Positions 42,510 through 54,849 of a stretch of DNA of 64,000 nt are shown here, one piece after another (within the stretch, counting starts at the first letter, position 1; each line of letters opens with the position of its first letter). A program made the position numbers and the translations under genes. The notes beneath the pieces are model-generated. The model made no database searches and was not told the origin of the DNA. It saw only the letters and a program-made list of their open reading frames with translations. Source of the stretch: Mesostigma viride (Eukaryota; Streptophyta; Mesostigmatophyceae; Mesostigmatales; Mesostigmataceae); NCBI GenBank assembly GCA_009746045.1, contig RPFO01000154.1, positions 5,366,146-5,430,145 of the forward strand, read 5' to 3'.

Positions 42510-44195
42510 GCTCTCGTGTGCCCCGCCATGGGAGTGAATGATGTTTCCCAATTTCGCCATGCAGCTTTCCAACTCCAAAGTCCAGCTCCAACCCAAGCAA
42601 TTTTTTCACCGACTTCAGTACAGCTTTCACAACCGTCAATACAAGGTCATTTGCAGCACTGGCCATATTTGTTTGTTTCCAATAAGAATATTGTCAATGG
42701 AAAAAGGCACAGCCCAGCCGCACAGCCGCTACCAAACCTGGTCAAAATTTTTACACACTTCCGTGCTTTTCTAGCTTTGAATAAATATGGATTTCCATGT
42801 TTTGAGACCTGCGTCAGTCCACTCAGCTAATATCTCATGAGGGAACGTGGAAACACCGAACTCCAGGAGGACAGACCCGTTGAAGAATGGACGATGGGTG
42901 CCCCCGCCACACACACCCAAGGGCAGAAAGGCCAAGGTGGAAGGCCAATCAATCAGCGATGCCCTAAATCGCCCTAAATCGCCCTAAATCGCGCCAACCC
43001 AAAGGTTAGCGCCGGCAACACTCCTTGCCCAAGAATTCCTTACTGACCGGGGACCGTCTTCCTACGAACTGTTGCTTCCAATACCCAGTTTCTTTACAAA
43101 CACTATGCAAGCGGCACAAGCCGCAGAGTTTGGTTGGCTGTACGAAACCACGCGCCTCCCTCGCCCGCGTGGTCCGTGGGTAATATCCATCTGCCGCAAG
43201 CGCGGCCCACGAGTGCATGTGCGGGGCCGCCTGGACACGCTACTGAAAATACTAGCTGGCAGTCATAAGAAGGCCAGGAGTGCTGCCAGATGTTGCTATC
43301 TAGAGCCCCCGAGTCATAAGGCAGCATCCAGGGACCCATTCCAGGGACATCCCCGAGTTTCTATTCGGGTGGTTAAACCACCATACTCGGTCAAGCCAAC
43401 GTGCTTGGCAGGACCGGCTTGCTTTGTCCACCACGCAACGTGCGGGCTTCCTAAAATTTGTTTTAGCGAGGAACTGTAAGGGCCCCCAAAACCCTCGCCA
43501 GGGATCCGCAGGGGGCCATCCTGCCACCCTTAAGAAGCAGGTTTGTGCCGCTGCATGGGCTGCACCTAGGCTGCTTGGCGACCCTCTCGTACGTCGACCT
43601 CTCCCCTCAGTCACAGCGTCCGCTCGCATGCGCTGGCGGAGACATCCGCTTCCCCGCAGTTTCCATTCCATGCCATGAATGCGTGTCATGTTTAATAAAA
43701 ACAAAAGTTGAATGATGAGGCTCAGGGGCCTCCCTGGATGGCCTAGTGCAGCGGCAAGTAAGTAGTGCGTTGGCCCTGGCAAATGCGGAGCCATCTGCGG
43801 ATACCCCTTCTTTTGTACCCGCATTCACTTCCAACCCGCACTTGCTGCGCGAAACCAACACATGCTCACTGGTACTTTGCTCTACCGCCATCCCAACTAC
43901 ATGCATTTCCCCCCCGCCCCCCCCCCCCCCCCCCCCAAGCGGCCGCTCCGTCATCCCAACCAGGAGCAACCGCCTCAAGCCCGCCGTAACTCCGCCCACA
44001 GAGCATCAAAACAAGAACCGCGCGCCCTTCACTGCTCCTCTGGTACCACAACAGCAAAGGAGTAAGCGCCCCCTCCTGAGTACCCGGTAGCCCGCGATCA
44101 CCGCATGGAGCATGGAGGGCAGGGAGCAAGGTCCCCCCCTTCTGAACCCGCTCTATATGCCGTGATCGGGCACACGCAGCAGGGCACCCCGAAAC
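42510..44195. other. No gene recognised
   Basis: Three GCCCTAAATC decamers are at 42961-42991. A C homopolymer of about 20 bases is at 43917-43937. Frames on both strands lack motifs. Confidence 0.5.
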
Positions 44196-44201
44196 AGGTG
44201 C

Positions 44202-47200
44202 CTAGAACCCGCTCGAGATGAGCAGGTGCGTGAGCCCCCGTCGCTGCAGCTCGGCATCCACATCCTCCAAGATGGGCGGGCGCAGGCCCAGCGGGAGCGG
44301 CCCCACGCTGCGCGCCGAGAGGTGCTGGTGGCACACGGCATCGGGGGGGGGGGGGCACAGGGGGCAACGGGGATGGAGGGGGGTAAAAAATGTCAATAAT
44401 TTAGTTGGTTGAAATGATGATGTGGCAACAGGAATGGGGAGCGCGACATACCAGAAGCCAGCATGATGCACGCAAGGGCCAAGGGAGCCGAGGAACGGCA
44501 CGGCTCAAGAAAAGGCGCGGGGGTAGACTATGTTAGGAGCCAGCATGCAGCGGTGATGACACTCATGCTACATGGCTCCCTGACGGGACCGCGTTTTGGA
44601 TCAAGCAGGCGGTTGCAAACGGGAAAGACAGACGGGCCACACATTGGGAGCGCGGAAAGGGCCCAGGCGCCCCTCCCATACCGCGCCCGTATCCCGGATG
44701 TTTATTACCACTATTGCGACAGCTGCTGGCACCGCTGGGATCGCGGATCGCATGCGAGAATCACGCCTTTGAAGGCCAACCATGGCATGCGCGACGCAGG
44801 GCCGGCACTTACCCCGCTGGCCACGTAGGGCAGCCCGATGGCGATGCGCATGTCGCGCGGCTGCATCATCACAGGGGTCGTGTAGCCCAGCTGGTGCACA
44901 GGGACCGCCCGGTGCCGCGGTCGGCAGGGCGGGAGCGGGTACTTGGCCTGGCCCAGGATCATCGTGGGCGCGGGCAGCAAGTGCGGCAGCGTGGGCGCGG
45001 GCGCGGGCGCGCCGTGCGGCAGCAGCACCTGGCTGCCGTACCCGCCGCGCTTGCTGGCGTCTGGCGCGACCCCCTGCTGGGGGAACTGGGGAACTGGCAT
45101 AAAGCGCGGCCCCTGCGCCAACTGCGAGGGCGGTAGCGAGGACGCCACCGGGGCGCTCATCGGCCCTGCCTGGCCCTGGCCCTGAGCGTGCGAGCCGGAC
45201 AAGTCCGTTGCCATGCCCACGTGGATGCCAGCCATGGTGTCCGTGCAGGGGACGCCGGCGGAACGACAGGTGGCCCGCGCGGCGGTCCCGGGGCGTGCGT
45301 CGGGCACGCGGGCAAACGTGGTCGGCTGGCTGCGACCACTCTTGCCAACCTGGAGGCGGGGGCATGGGGTGGTGATGGTGCCCATGGGGGCGATGCGAAC
45401 ATGAGGGGTGGGGCAAGGCGGGGGTAATAACGAGTAAGTCGCTCGCATGCTACTAGCTGCATGCGCAGGGCTGTTACATACATTGGGGGCAATGCTTGAC
45501 ACAGGCAAGCCACGGCAGGCAAACACCGACCCACGCAAACCTGCGGGACACTGTGAATCGCAAGGCAGTCATTCCAGCTTTACAGCACTTCAAAGCCAAT
45601 TGAGCCATGGTTTTGGAACCTGAGATCTGACATCGCCCCCAGCCCAAACCCGCCCCCCACCCCAAAAGAAAAAAAAAAATTACTAGCCGGGGGCAGGGGG
45701 CAATACCAGATTGCCGAGGTGCCATGACTGCCCATGGACAAGAGACGTCGGGGGTGATGCTGTGCTGATTCCTCAGTGTGCTGCTGATTCTAGTCTCTGT
45801 TGCTAAAAATAGCACTCCCTGCCATACACTTGGCAGAAATTGCAGGTATAATATAATATTGCTTCAGATGACATAAGTTATTACATGGCATTACTTATAC
45901 CAAGCTGAACCAAACTGTACCAAATTTCAAGCTGAAAATGCTCTGTGTGATAAACTAGCATTAAGACACTGATAGTAGGGATGCACAACAGCGAGAGCAT
46001 GACAGCGAAGAATCCAGCCGCACAAAGACTGCCACGAGAGACTGGAGAGGGACGAAAGTGGAACTAGAGAAAAAAACATCATGCCGCTCCAAGCACAGCT
46101 GTCGACATCTCCTTGGGGGCTTCCCCAAGACATGCGGAGCAACAGCCCACAAATCGCTCCACACCAAGCAACAAATCTGGAACAAGAGGTCCTCCTGATA
46201 ATTTTGTGGGCACCAAAGTGTAGCCTTTACAACCCCCCCCCCACACACACACGTTTAAGATTCCCAGGTTTAAGACTTTGACACCCTGGATTTAGGAACT
46301 TCAGGTTTAAGATCGCAGGGCTGGTTTTGAGCAAAAGATCTTCAAGTAGGTACAAATGGCTGGTCAGTGGTATGCGATATAGATTATGTACTCAGGTATG
46401 ATACCGCATCAGGTTTAAGGTCCTAGAGCTCTCAACAAAGATCGTCAGCCCTGGAATTGATTTTAGGTTTAAGATCGCAGCCCTGGGTCGGCCGGACCCC
46501 AATCTTAAACGTGTGCGGGGGTGGGGGTGGGGGTGACCAGCATCATATGAGAAAGGAGAAGGGCCCTTCATGCGTGATGTTGCTCGCAAGTGCGATACCA
46601 GGGAGTCACAGACAGCCGCGCTTGGAGGCCCTACTGTAATGAGATGTTCTACGTGCAACATATATATATTTTTAAAAGGGTGGGCTGGGGTTGGCCCTTG
46701 CAATCAGATCATTGCAGGCATTGCATGAAAAGGCATTTCCTGGGTTAAAACTATGCCAGAGCAGCCATTGGCTAATGGCCAATACTTGTCCCATCATGCC
46801 CTTAACAGGTATCCGGCTGGGGTGTGCAGCTGGCGCATGAATGCAAAAAAGTTTCTGCAAGGATGGCATAAAGCAACTCCGCCGTGGCAAACCCGAGCCA
46901 TGACAAGAATCTGAGCAATTCAGGCAGGCAACTGTACTTGAATCCCAACTTTCTGCACTCTACTCAATAAATGAATCTGAAAAGCTGTCAAATAACAGTT
47001 ACAACGGAAACTTTCTCGACTTTGCCAACCCTCTTTCTGAATACAGTTTTCGGGCAACTTTTGAACCCGATGTAATCTTGGATCTGTCTGCGGATGTACT
47101 GGAGACTCACACAACAGTACGAACATCCCGAGATTTCATCAAGCAGGCATGCCTTGGAACGTTCACACATGTCGTTGGCCAATCATATCCGTAAGCAGAG

Positions 47201-47677
47201 ATAGCAATGCAATCAGGAAAACGCAATTCTACGGTGACGTCAATCTCATCAATAATGAACAACAAGGTGCTTTAGGCCCACCTTGGTGGTACGACGGCGT
47301 TTTGGCCCAGGTTGCAAGGTTGATTCGGACTCGGTGTCGTCCTCTCCCTCGCAGTTTGCAGTAGATTCTCTCGGGTGCAATGAAGCAACGGCATCCGAGA
47401 ATTTCCCCCAAGGGTGAGATCCGGAACTGAGACACTCATCGCCACTACAAGTGGTCGTCGCCGTGGTAGTCGCGCTGGGGCTTCCGGTAAAATCGTCCGA
47501 AAGAAAAGGACCGGATCCAATCCCGTCATCCGGCGTGAAAGCCAAATCTGGCATGTCGATTGCTTCCATGAGCCAATCGGGGTGATCCCAGAGCGTAGAG
47601 GGGGAGTCTGGGAACTCGGAGTGGAGGCTTTCAAGGATGTCTTCCACCTCCGCAGGTTCAAAATAGTCGGTAGTCAT
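44202..47677 (-). CDS. Predicted nuclear Pro/Ala-rich protein, three exons
   Basis: Model: exon 1 47677-47282 (starts MTTDYFEPAEVEDILESLHS), exon 2 45349-44813, exon 3 44324-44202. Donors AAG/GTGGGC and GGG/GTAAGT, acceptors CTCCAG and CACCAG, all phase 0; 351 residues. Exon 1 is acidic with Asp/Glu/Ser/Thr stretches and ends in GPKRRRTTK, a likely nuclear localisation signal. Exon 2 is rich in Pro, Ala and Gln (HAQGQGQAGP, MPVPQFPQQG) and ends RIAIGLPYVASG. Exon 3 encodes LGLRPPILEDVDAELQRRGL and a stop. The composition suggests a transcriptional regulator, but no DNA-binding domain is visible; intron 1 (1.9 kb) could hide further exons. Exon 1 could alternatively read through its donor to a stop ten codons on, giving a 142-residue protein. 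Confidence 0.45.
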
Positions 47678-47799
47678 GGCTGTAGTCGAAAAATAGATTC
47701 TAGAAGTTTCAGTACTAGTGTGCGCTCGGAGTGCGCAGGCAGGAGAGTGAAGCCGAAGCTGGTGGTTGAATGGAAGAGCGGTTTAGTGGAAGGTTAGCG

Positions 47800-49505
47800 T
47801 AAAGACGTGAAAAAATGGGGGAGTTTCCTGTTTAATCCACTGTGGAAGGTGCAGCACGCGACCGTGGCTGTCACCACAGGAACTAGTAAGGTTGAATGGA
47901 AGAACACATGAAGAAGCTCGAAGTCCGTTTATGGGTGTGCATGGGCAAGCACGCTGAGGAACAAGACAGGACAAGGCACAGCGCGCTGGAACGGAGGGCC
48001 GGGGAATGCTAAAATCTAGACGAATCTATCGTGGCACATGAGTGGCACTTGGATAATCTTGTAGGATTCACTGACTGTCAGAGAAGAATACTCGGGGCCG
48101 GCCATACCTACCGTACGCAGATTATTCTTAGAGATACGAGTTGCCGGGGAGCTCGTTTCAGCGAGACATGACATTGCCGACCCGGCGATGTGGCAGGTCG
48201 GCATCATCCCGGAATAAATGGCAGGGTATTCGTTCTCTGACATTCCGTGACTGGCCGGCTCGCCTCTAAACCGTTACAGTAGGGAACTGGTGGCTGAGTT
48301 GCCAACGGTCCGTACTGCGCAGCAACGTTAAGAGCTAGGCGTGGGATCCACTGACCGGATGACTGACGTACATGGTCTAAACCACGTGCTCGCTGCTCGG
48401 CGCGACGGTTGAAAGCAAAGGCAAGCCACATTCCTACCACAGCCATGGCAAAAAAGATCTATCGTCCGTGAGTTGTGACATCAATCGTCGCGTCATCATG
48501 TTGCAAAACTCCGTGGGCAGTGTTTCGTTTCTGAAACGTAGATTTCGGGGCTTTCCAGTCCAGTCCAGCCATGTCCAGCAGGACGTTGTTGGACATCCAC
48601 ACAGTGAGGGGGGCGACTGTCGTCTTGTTTATCTCGTCCGTTGAAGCGAGTTGGAGTTGACAGGCATGTGCAGAAAGTACGGCAGAAGAAATACCCTCGG
48701 CAAAAGCGTGCCTTGGAGGCGTATGCCCCTCCTCTAGCATGCACTTTAGCACATAGATTTCGTTTACCTTCACCAAGCTAGGACGAAAGCAGTCTTATCA
48801 TTAAGCATGCGCACATCGGTAAAGATAGTTGGAAAGTCGCCGTCTTGTCACCCTTTGCCAAAGTGAGTAGGTTGGGGTTGGGGGACTTCGGGCGTTTGGA
48901 GTTGTATTGCAGATCGGCAAATAACTGGGGCGCCGTCCTATCTCAAAAGTGCGGACAGTTAAGCAGGCGCTAAATTTTGCTCGGCGCTTGTATCATGTTC
49001 CAGCACCGCGACATCATCCGAGCAACGTATTTGAGGTGGGATGTGGTCAGCCCCATGGTTCTCTAGGGCCATTTCATGCAACTCCTCCAACGCCCGCCCC
49101 CTTTTTCCGGATTAGGCGTTTTTCTGTAATCAAGGCTATATCACCAGCTGCAACATGGTGATTCTAAGAAAACAAGGATTGTGTGTAAAAGATAGCCACA
49201 AACTTAAAAATTTAACCGGCATGGCTTATGCGATGGACCATTTTTACCAGGATGGAGATGTGTTTTGTTGTATATTGCGTCGTATGTTGCATTCTCGCAA
49301 GCTTCTCACACGGATGATGGTTTTTTCTTGTTTGATGCTGCTACCAGGCTGTTACCACTATTGTTCATATGCATTAAGAAATCAAAATTTCATAATTTGC
49401 TGCAATCCATTCTCGTGTTGTGCACGCTCAGATGGTTGTTAACTCCAGTTACACAGCCAGCGCTGTGCTGTTCAATGCTGACAGTGACGTTGCACATACA
49501 GCAAG
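47800..49505. other. No gene recognised
   Basis: The promoter side of the three-exon gene. A 105-codon minus frame at 48776-48459 has protein-like composition but no family, start context or neighbour support. Confidence 0.4.
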
Positions 49506-49511
49506 TACCTA

Positions 49512-49835
49512 TCAAGGAGACAACCAGCGCAGGCCAGAAATCGGGAGTACCTATGTCCCAATGAACCTCCGCTTGCCTTGATTGCATGTCTCGAATCGTA
49601 GATCATTCATAATTTCTTCAATCATATATCTAACATTATTTGCAATAGTAGAACACCACCTAGAGGAGAAAATATCAATGCGACAACCGTGAGTGCATGC
49701 CAGAAAATTATAGATTTGCATTTCTTGAGTAAGCGCCGCTCAAATATTGGCCACTAGCAGCATGTGAAATGATACAAAAATTAAGTAGACAGGCGCGGTC
49801 CCATTGGGGAGGTGGGCATAAGGCTGGTTGTCTCC
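49512..49835. repeat. Short inverted repeat pair, possible small transposon
   Basis: TATCAAGGAGACAACCAGC at 49512-49530 is inverted at about 49815-49834 (GCTGGTTGTCTCCTTGATA). The left part continues as the beginning of the dispersed repeat (to GAAATCGGGAG, 49549). GTACCTAT at 49505-49512 and about 49549-49556 flanks this 35-base block. Confidence 0.5.
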
Positions 49836-50452
49836 TTGATAAGGCACTGATGAGGCCGCACAGCTAGAGGTTCTTACGCGTTGAAGTAGCAAGGAGGGTA
49901 GAGCTTGTACCGCTCGAACGGGTATCATTATTGAAAATGGCATTGTAGCTAGGGAGTTACGAAGGCTGTTCAGTCTGTCGGCGGGGGTCGCCGTCGAGGA
50001 AAGGTTACTTTGCTTGTAATAATTCAGTGTTAAGGACCAGCAGGTCACCCAAGTAACGAGTTGGCATGTTCAGAGCTGTAGCCGATAACTTGCAAATGAA
50101 TGCTAGCACTTGATGACTGCTAGTGAGATAAGCGGCATAGTAGTACTCCGTTGCATGCCTCTGCGTTGATCACATTCAAGTACTTGCTTACCTAGCTACT
50201 TACCGCTAGTTACGTTCGTGACTATCGGCCTTCAAATGGGGCGTAATTTACTTCATGAATGAAGTTCCTGCTATCATCTACTTCGGAATCCCATGTACTA
50301 GTCCGTCGTCCCCTTCATCACAGTGCAGGATCGCCGAGTAGGATCCGTAAAGAGCTTTCCCTTTCTGTTGGGCAGGAATCCCAACTAAACATGAAAGCAT
50401 GGGTCGCAACGGAGGTGCTAAGGATGGCTCTATTCAGTTTCCTCATATTAAG

Positions 50453-50804
50453 GAGACAACCAGCGCCGGCCAGAAATCGGGAGAATCCGGACCATGGTAG
50501 CTCGAGCCTGCCGTTATCTTGTCCGCGTGTTCGAGTCGTTCAGGATGATGAAGATGAATGGTGATGGAAATGTGTACCCTTGTGGATTGAAATTATGGCT
50601 GGCTTACACGGTGTAGAGCGACTAGATGACCTAGACGGTGGGGCCGGAAACAGCATGCTTGATCAGGGCGTGTGTTTCGAGCCTAATTCTGGCCGGGAGT
50701 GTCTAGTGGTGAGCACCATTGCTGCGATCGCTCTCCCACCATTTACGAGGTAATACCCGCAAATGGAAAATCACTGAAAAGGTCTAGCTAGTCAGTCATC
50801 ATAT
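50453..50804 (+). repeat. Dispersed repeat, copy 2
   Basis: Over 95% identical to 24447-24789. It ends 10 bases before the RT remnant of the decayed copia element, so it may be part of, or inserted at, that element. Confidence 0.9.
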
Positions 50805-51899
50805 TGCCTCAACTCAGTGTGGTGCCGCGGCCACTGCCGGGTCGCTTATACGGAGAAAGGCCCGCTGAAAATCTGAGCAGGCCATGGCATAGTCCAAACC
50901 CCGATCCAACAGCCCCAAGAACACCGATGTTAACACCCGGCTAGTGGTCTGCGACAGCCCGGGCGTAAACAATTCCTCCTCCGACAACTCTGACGAGCCC
51001 CTGAACTCCGTGACACAGGGCCGTACATGTGACAGGGTCAGTGGGGAGGACCTGCTTATACTTGAGCACAAACTTCAAGTTCAGCTTTACTGCCCCTTGC
51101 GCGGCACCTCCATCAACTCCTCGTACACCCCCTACATCGCCCACTCCAGCTGCGCGCGCAAGAAAGCCGCGCGTGCACTTATGGAACTTGACAGGCTCAC
51201 GGCAGTCCTCCTTAAACTGCGGATAACCAACAGGAGATTTAGTGGCGATGCTCCAGGGAAAAATGCCAAGACTGCTGGGGTGACACTTCCGCGGCTGCGT
51301 GACATCGGCTTCCAGCGGCTCTGCCGTATATTCCGCCCCGCGAATGGCCCCTACTGCAGTGGCATAATCCTCAGGGTGATTAATAGCCTCGGGGGGACCC
51401 CGGCCGGCCCGTGAGGGCTGCAAGCGCAACGTGATATTGGTCGTTCTAAGCCAATGCTCCCCACCCCCTCGAGGGTCACCAAGCCCGCGGACACGGAAAA
51501 CCCAGGGAGGGAAACAAAAGGGTTACCGATGAGAGTGATACCCTTGTAACCCGGCCTCTAGCTAGCACTTGCACAGGGACATCTACCCCTAGGATGGGCA
51601 TGAGCACCTGCCCAGCCACCTTATACGCCCGCTGCCCGTCAAACCCCGCAACCTCCTTCCAACTACTGGGCAGCAAAGGGTAATATACCGCGGCCGCCGC
51701 AGGGCTCGTGATAGACACGCCTGCCATGGTATCTCTTATGTTACCTGTAGAGACTGATCTTCTTGATTTCCGACCAATCATGGTACCTATTTCAAGCAAT
51801 AGCAAACTTAGGTTTTGTATTTGTTCAGAGAAACTCATATTTTTCCTTTTTGAAAAAAAATCAACCTGGCACTTCGTCCAACCTGAAGGAACCTTTGCA

Positions 51900-51948
<49 letters not shown>

Positions 51949-52833
51949 GATGGCCGCAATATGCATAGAGCTAGGGAACATCATTTGCGTCACTCAAAAC
52001 CGTGGGGCACTTATCTGGCATGACGCGGCTGACTTGTGCCGCACCCCCCGCTGCCGCCGCCTTGAGCTTGTCCGCCTTGAGCAGCTGTCGGAGGACGTGG
52101 GCCAGCTGGGAGCCCACGCCGGCGCCTGACGATGTGTCCGGCGCCGCCACGCTGGGCGCTGCTGGGGTCGCGGGGAGGGGCTGAGGTAGCGCCCCTGCGT
52201 CGACCCCGGGGACTTGCTCCGGCGCGGCGCCTGCAGGGGGGCCGGTGGGCAACAAGCGCATCATGCACAGCCACCCCAAGTGGGGTGGGTAGGACAGGTT
52301 CCAGCCGGGCCCGCTTGGCCGGCCGGCTATCCACATCCCAACCGAGCTGGCGGCTGTGCTCCTTGGCCGCCTGGACCTGGGCATCGGACGCCTTGTACCG
52401 ATACACCTTATCCCACGGGATGAGATAGTCCCTATGCTCCCAGTGCACCTTCACCCGCCTATGCACCCAGTCCAAATCCACCACCATGCCTGGCCCTTGC
52501 ATCTGCCCCCGCTTGCCAAAGGAATTCTCCTTGTGAAACAAGACCAACTCCCCCAGCTCCCACTCCTGCGACAAGTCAGGCTGGGTGCGGTCTAACTGCC
52601 GCCCAACCTCAGCGGTGGTAGCGAGGAGGGCCTCCCAATGGTCTAGCTGCATGCCACGTGACTCCGGAGGGTAAATGCCCGACTGCAGCCCCCGCGCAGT
52701 AATAAGATCTAGTCCCTGGGGCAGCTTGAAAAGCACCTGGTTGTTGTACTTGTCCATGAGCAAGCGGCACCACAGCGCACGTTGCGCATAAGGCTGCCCC
52801 GCGGGCTTGAATCCTACCCCGCTGGCCTGCTGC

Positions 52834-54130
52834 TTGGCTGCCACTTCGGTGCGCACTTCTTACGGGACCACGCCCCCATGCCCTTTATACAGAAGGGTGT
52901 GTGGCAGGGCTGCGTGCTGTCGCCCTACCTGTTCATTATTGTTGTCGAATACGTAATGATTCAGGCGCGCAAGCGATTTGCCCGCATCGTGGGCAGGGAA
53001 CCAGGAGTGCAGGTTGCTAACAAATTCTGGCATGGCGGTGCGGACACGGAGATTCGGCTGGCAGACATCATCTACGCAGACGACACCACCCTCTTCGAGG
53101 ACATGCGCTGGGCACGTGCAGACATGGCTTGACTGCCTGGCTCTCGAGGCCCGTGCAGTGGGGCTTGAGGTCAGCAAGAAGACAGAGGCCCTGGCGGTTG
53201 GGCTCACCAATTACTCACCGCCGCCCCTCTATCTCCTCGACGGCTCTCGAGTCCTGTATCGGGACCGCGTTAAGCTGCTGGGCAGCCTGCTCCCCAGCTG
53301 CGAGGTTGATGTGGACCATCGCATCTCCCTCGCCTGGCACGCTTTACGCCAGTACCGGGCCCTGTGGCGCAAGCCCCTGGGCAAGATCGAGAAACAGGAC
53401 CTGTTCAAGGTCCTCGTCCTTCCTGTTCTCACGTATGGGGCCGAGACGTGGACCCTCACCGCCGACCTGGCCCGCAAGCTGGACGGCGCGGTCACCAGCA
53501 TGCTGAGTTCCATTTTCAGAGTAGGATATGCTGCTCATGTCCGCAATGAGAACCTGTACCAGGGCATGCCCTATATCACCAGCACCATTAAGCAGCGGCG
53601 CCTGCAGCTCGTACTGTAGGGCACCTAGCTCGCACCAACCAGGTAGACACCTCACGTGGCCCCCCCGCAGGACTGCGACCAGCCCAGCCTGGCCGGCACC
53701 TCCTGACGTGGGCCGGGCCCAGTGATGTTAGACGCCGCAAGGCCCGCACCTTCAAAGAACAGCTAGTAGAGGACATGGGGGGCCTAGGCCTCTCTGTGCT
53801 TTGGAAGAAGATGATGGACAAGGCCAAGTGGGCCCAGGTCATAGAGGACAACGAGCCCCCCCCAGTGGGGAAGCGCCCGCGTGTGCAATCCCGTGGGAGG
53901 CACGCCAGACAGCTCCCCTAGGGCAGCGTGCGGCTGTCTAGATAGATGTTGTAGTTAGAATGCTGTTAGATAGATGTAGTATGTAGCCGATGTAGATAGA
54001 TTAGACCGGTAGGAATGTTTGCACCCATCCATCCATCCATTGGGGTTAATGCTCCGTGACTCCCCAACGGGAGCACGAGTCTAATTGATTAATTAATTAA
54101 TTAATTAATTAATTAATTAATTGGCTGCCA
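52834..54130 (+). mobile_element. 5'-truncated LINE inserted in the copia element, 10-bp target duplication
   Basis: TTGGCTGCCA at 52834-52843 is repeated exactly at 54121-54130. The body (52844-54120) ends with the family-A hairpin (54056-54076) and a (TTAA)n tail next to the second TTGGCTGCCA. On both sides the copia remnant continues on the opposite strand, so the insertion is younger than the copia element. Confidence 0.9.
52870..53921 (+). pseudogene. LINE reverse transcriptase C-terminal half, frameshifted
   Basis: Non-LTR RT motifs in order: GVWQGCVLSPYLF (box 4), IIYADDTTLF with the catalytic ADD (box 5), GLEVSKKTEAL (box 6), KLLGSLLPS (box 7), then LFKVLVLPVLTYGAETWTLT of the thumb/connection. 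A one-base shift near 53125 moves the frame, and another near 53620 follows RRLQLVL; the last frame carries NQVDTSRGPPAG, LTWAGPSDVRRRKARTFKEQ, KWAQVIEDNEPPPVGKRPR and stops at 53919-53921. The endonuclease and RT boxes 0-3 are missing because of 5' truncation. The clade was not determined. Confidence 0.85.
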
Positions 54131-54849
54131 TGCCCTTTACGCTGCATGCTGATGTGCCTATCAATCAGCCCCAAGTTGCCATGGTCCTGCCGCCCAGCAA
54201 TTACCACCATCTCACAGCCCTCCCGCCCGGCACAATGCAGTCAAATTGTTGGTCCAACATGACCTAAGAAATGGGAAAGAAGTGAGACATCGCAATGCGC
54301 AGCCCCCGCCACAAGGACTCCTCTACCATGCTTGGCAGGGGCTCGATGGCTAGGAACTTGGTATAGCGATCCATCAAGACCAAATAATAGTCCCCCTCCT
54401 CCAAATGCATGATCAACATCCTCCAAGTTAACCTCCCCCGGTACGGGGAAGGAGTCTTCGCATGCCAGCGCCTACGCTTCTTCCTGACACATGCGTGGCA
54501 CTCCTCTAACTCCGCCTGAGCGACCTTCAATTAACCCCGGCGCCCCCATAATATAAGCCGAGTCGCCCAGTCTAGCGTTTGCCCCGCCACATGACCCACC
54601 GCGGCAAGGTGAATCTGGTGAGCAAGCATCCGCAGCAATCCTATGGCCGTGGCCGGGGGTGGTGCATGCCATCCCCTTCTATGCTAGGCACCTGCCCCGC
54701 CAAGCTCTCTGCATGTGCATTCCTGTCGGCAATGTGCTCTAGCTAGTGAGGCCTTACTGAGGGGGCGACCCAACTCCACGTCTACGTGAGGGGCTACCTC
54801 GGCATCTGCCGGCACTATCTCACCTGAAGGGGTGAGCTCCGGTAGGGCG

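Larger units (their letters stand above)
50815..54845 (-). pseudogene. Decayed Ty1/copia element, split by a LINE
   Basis: Minus strand, in order: a pre-integrase zinc site (LAHQIHLAAVGHVAGQTLDW with ECHACVRKK) at about 54660-54450; the integrase core start DYYLVLMDRYTKFLAIEPLP at about 54400-54330; then the LINE interruption; then the integrase C-terminal part (ELVLFHKENSFGKRG, GPGMVVDLDWVHRRVKVHWE) at about 52560-52400; a Pro/Ala-rich linker; and the start of RT with LKFVLKYK, RPCVTEFRGS and DFQRAFLR at about 51130-50830. The RT blocks match those at 300-500 bases in this window, so both are the same lineage. Stops and frameshifts are frequent. RT core and RNase H are missing. Confidence 0.8.

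Noticed and set aside
42961-42992. Telomere-like GCCCTAAATC repeats
   Set aside because: Three units of ten bases, not a 7-base CCCTAAA array, and internal to the window.
48459-48776. 105-codon minus-strand frame (MVKVNEIYVLKCM)
   Set aside because: Protein-like composition but no recognised domain, splice partner or start context.
52860-53210. Minus-strand frames over the LINE
   Set aside because: Antisense of the RT with YADD and GCVLSP boxes on the plus strand.
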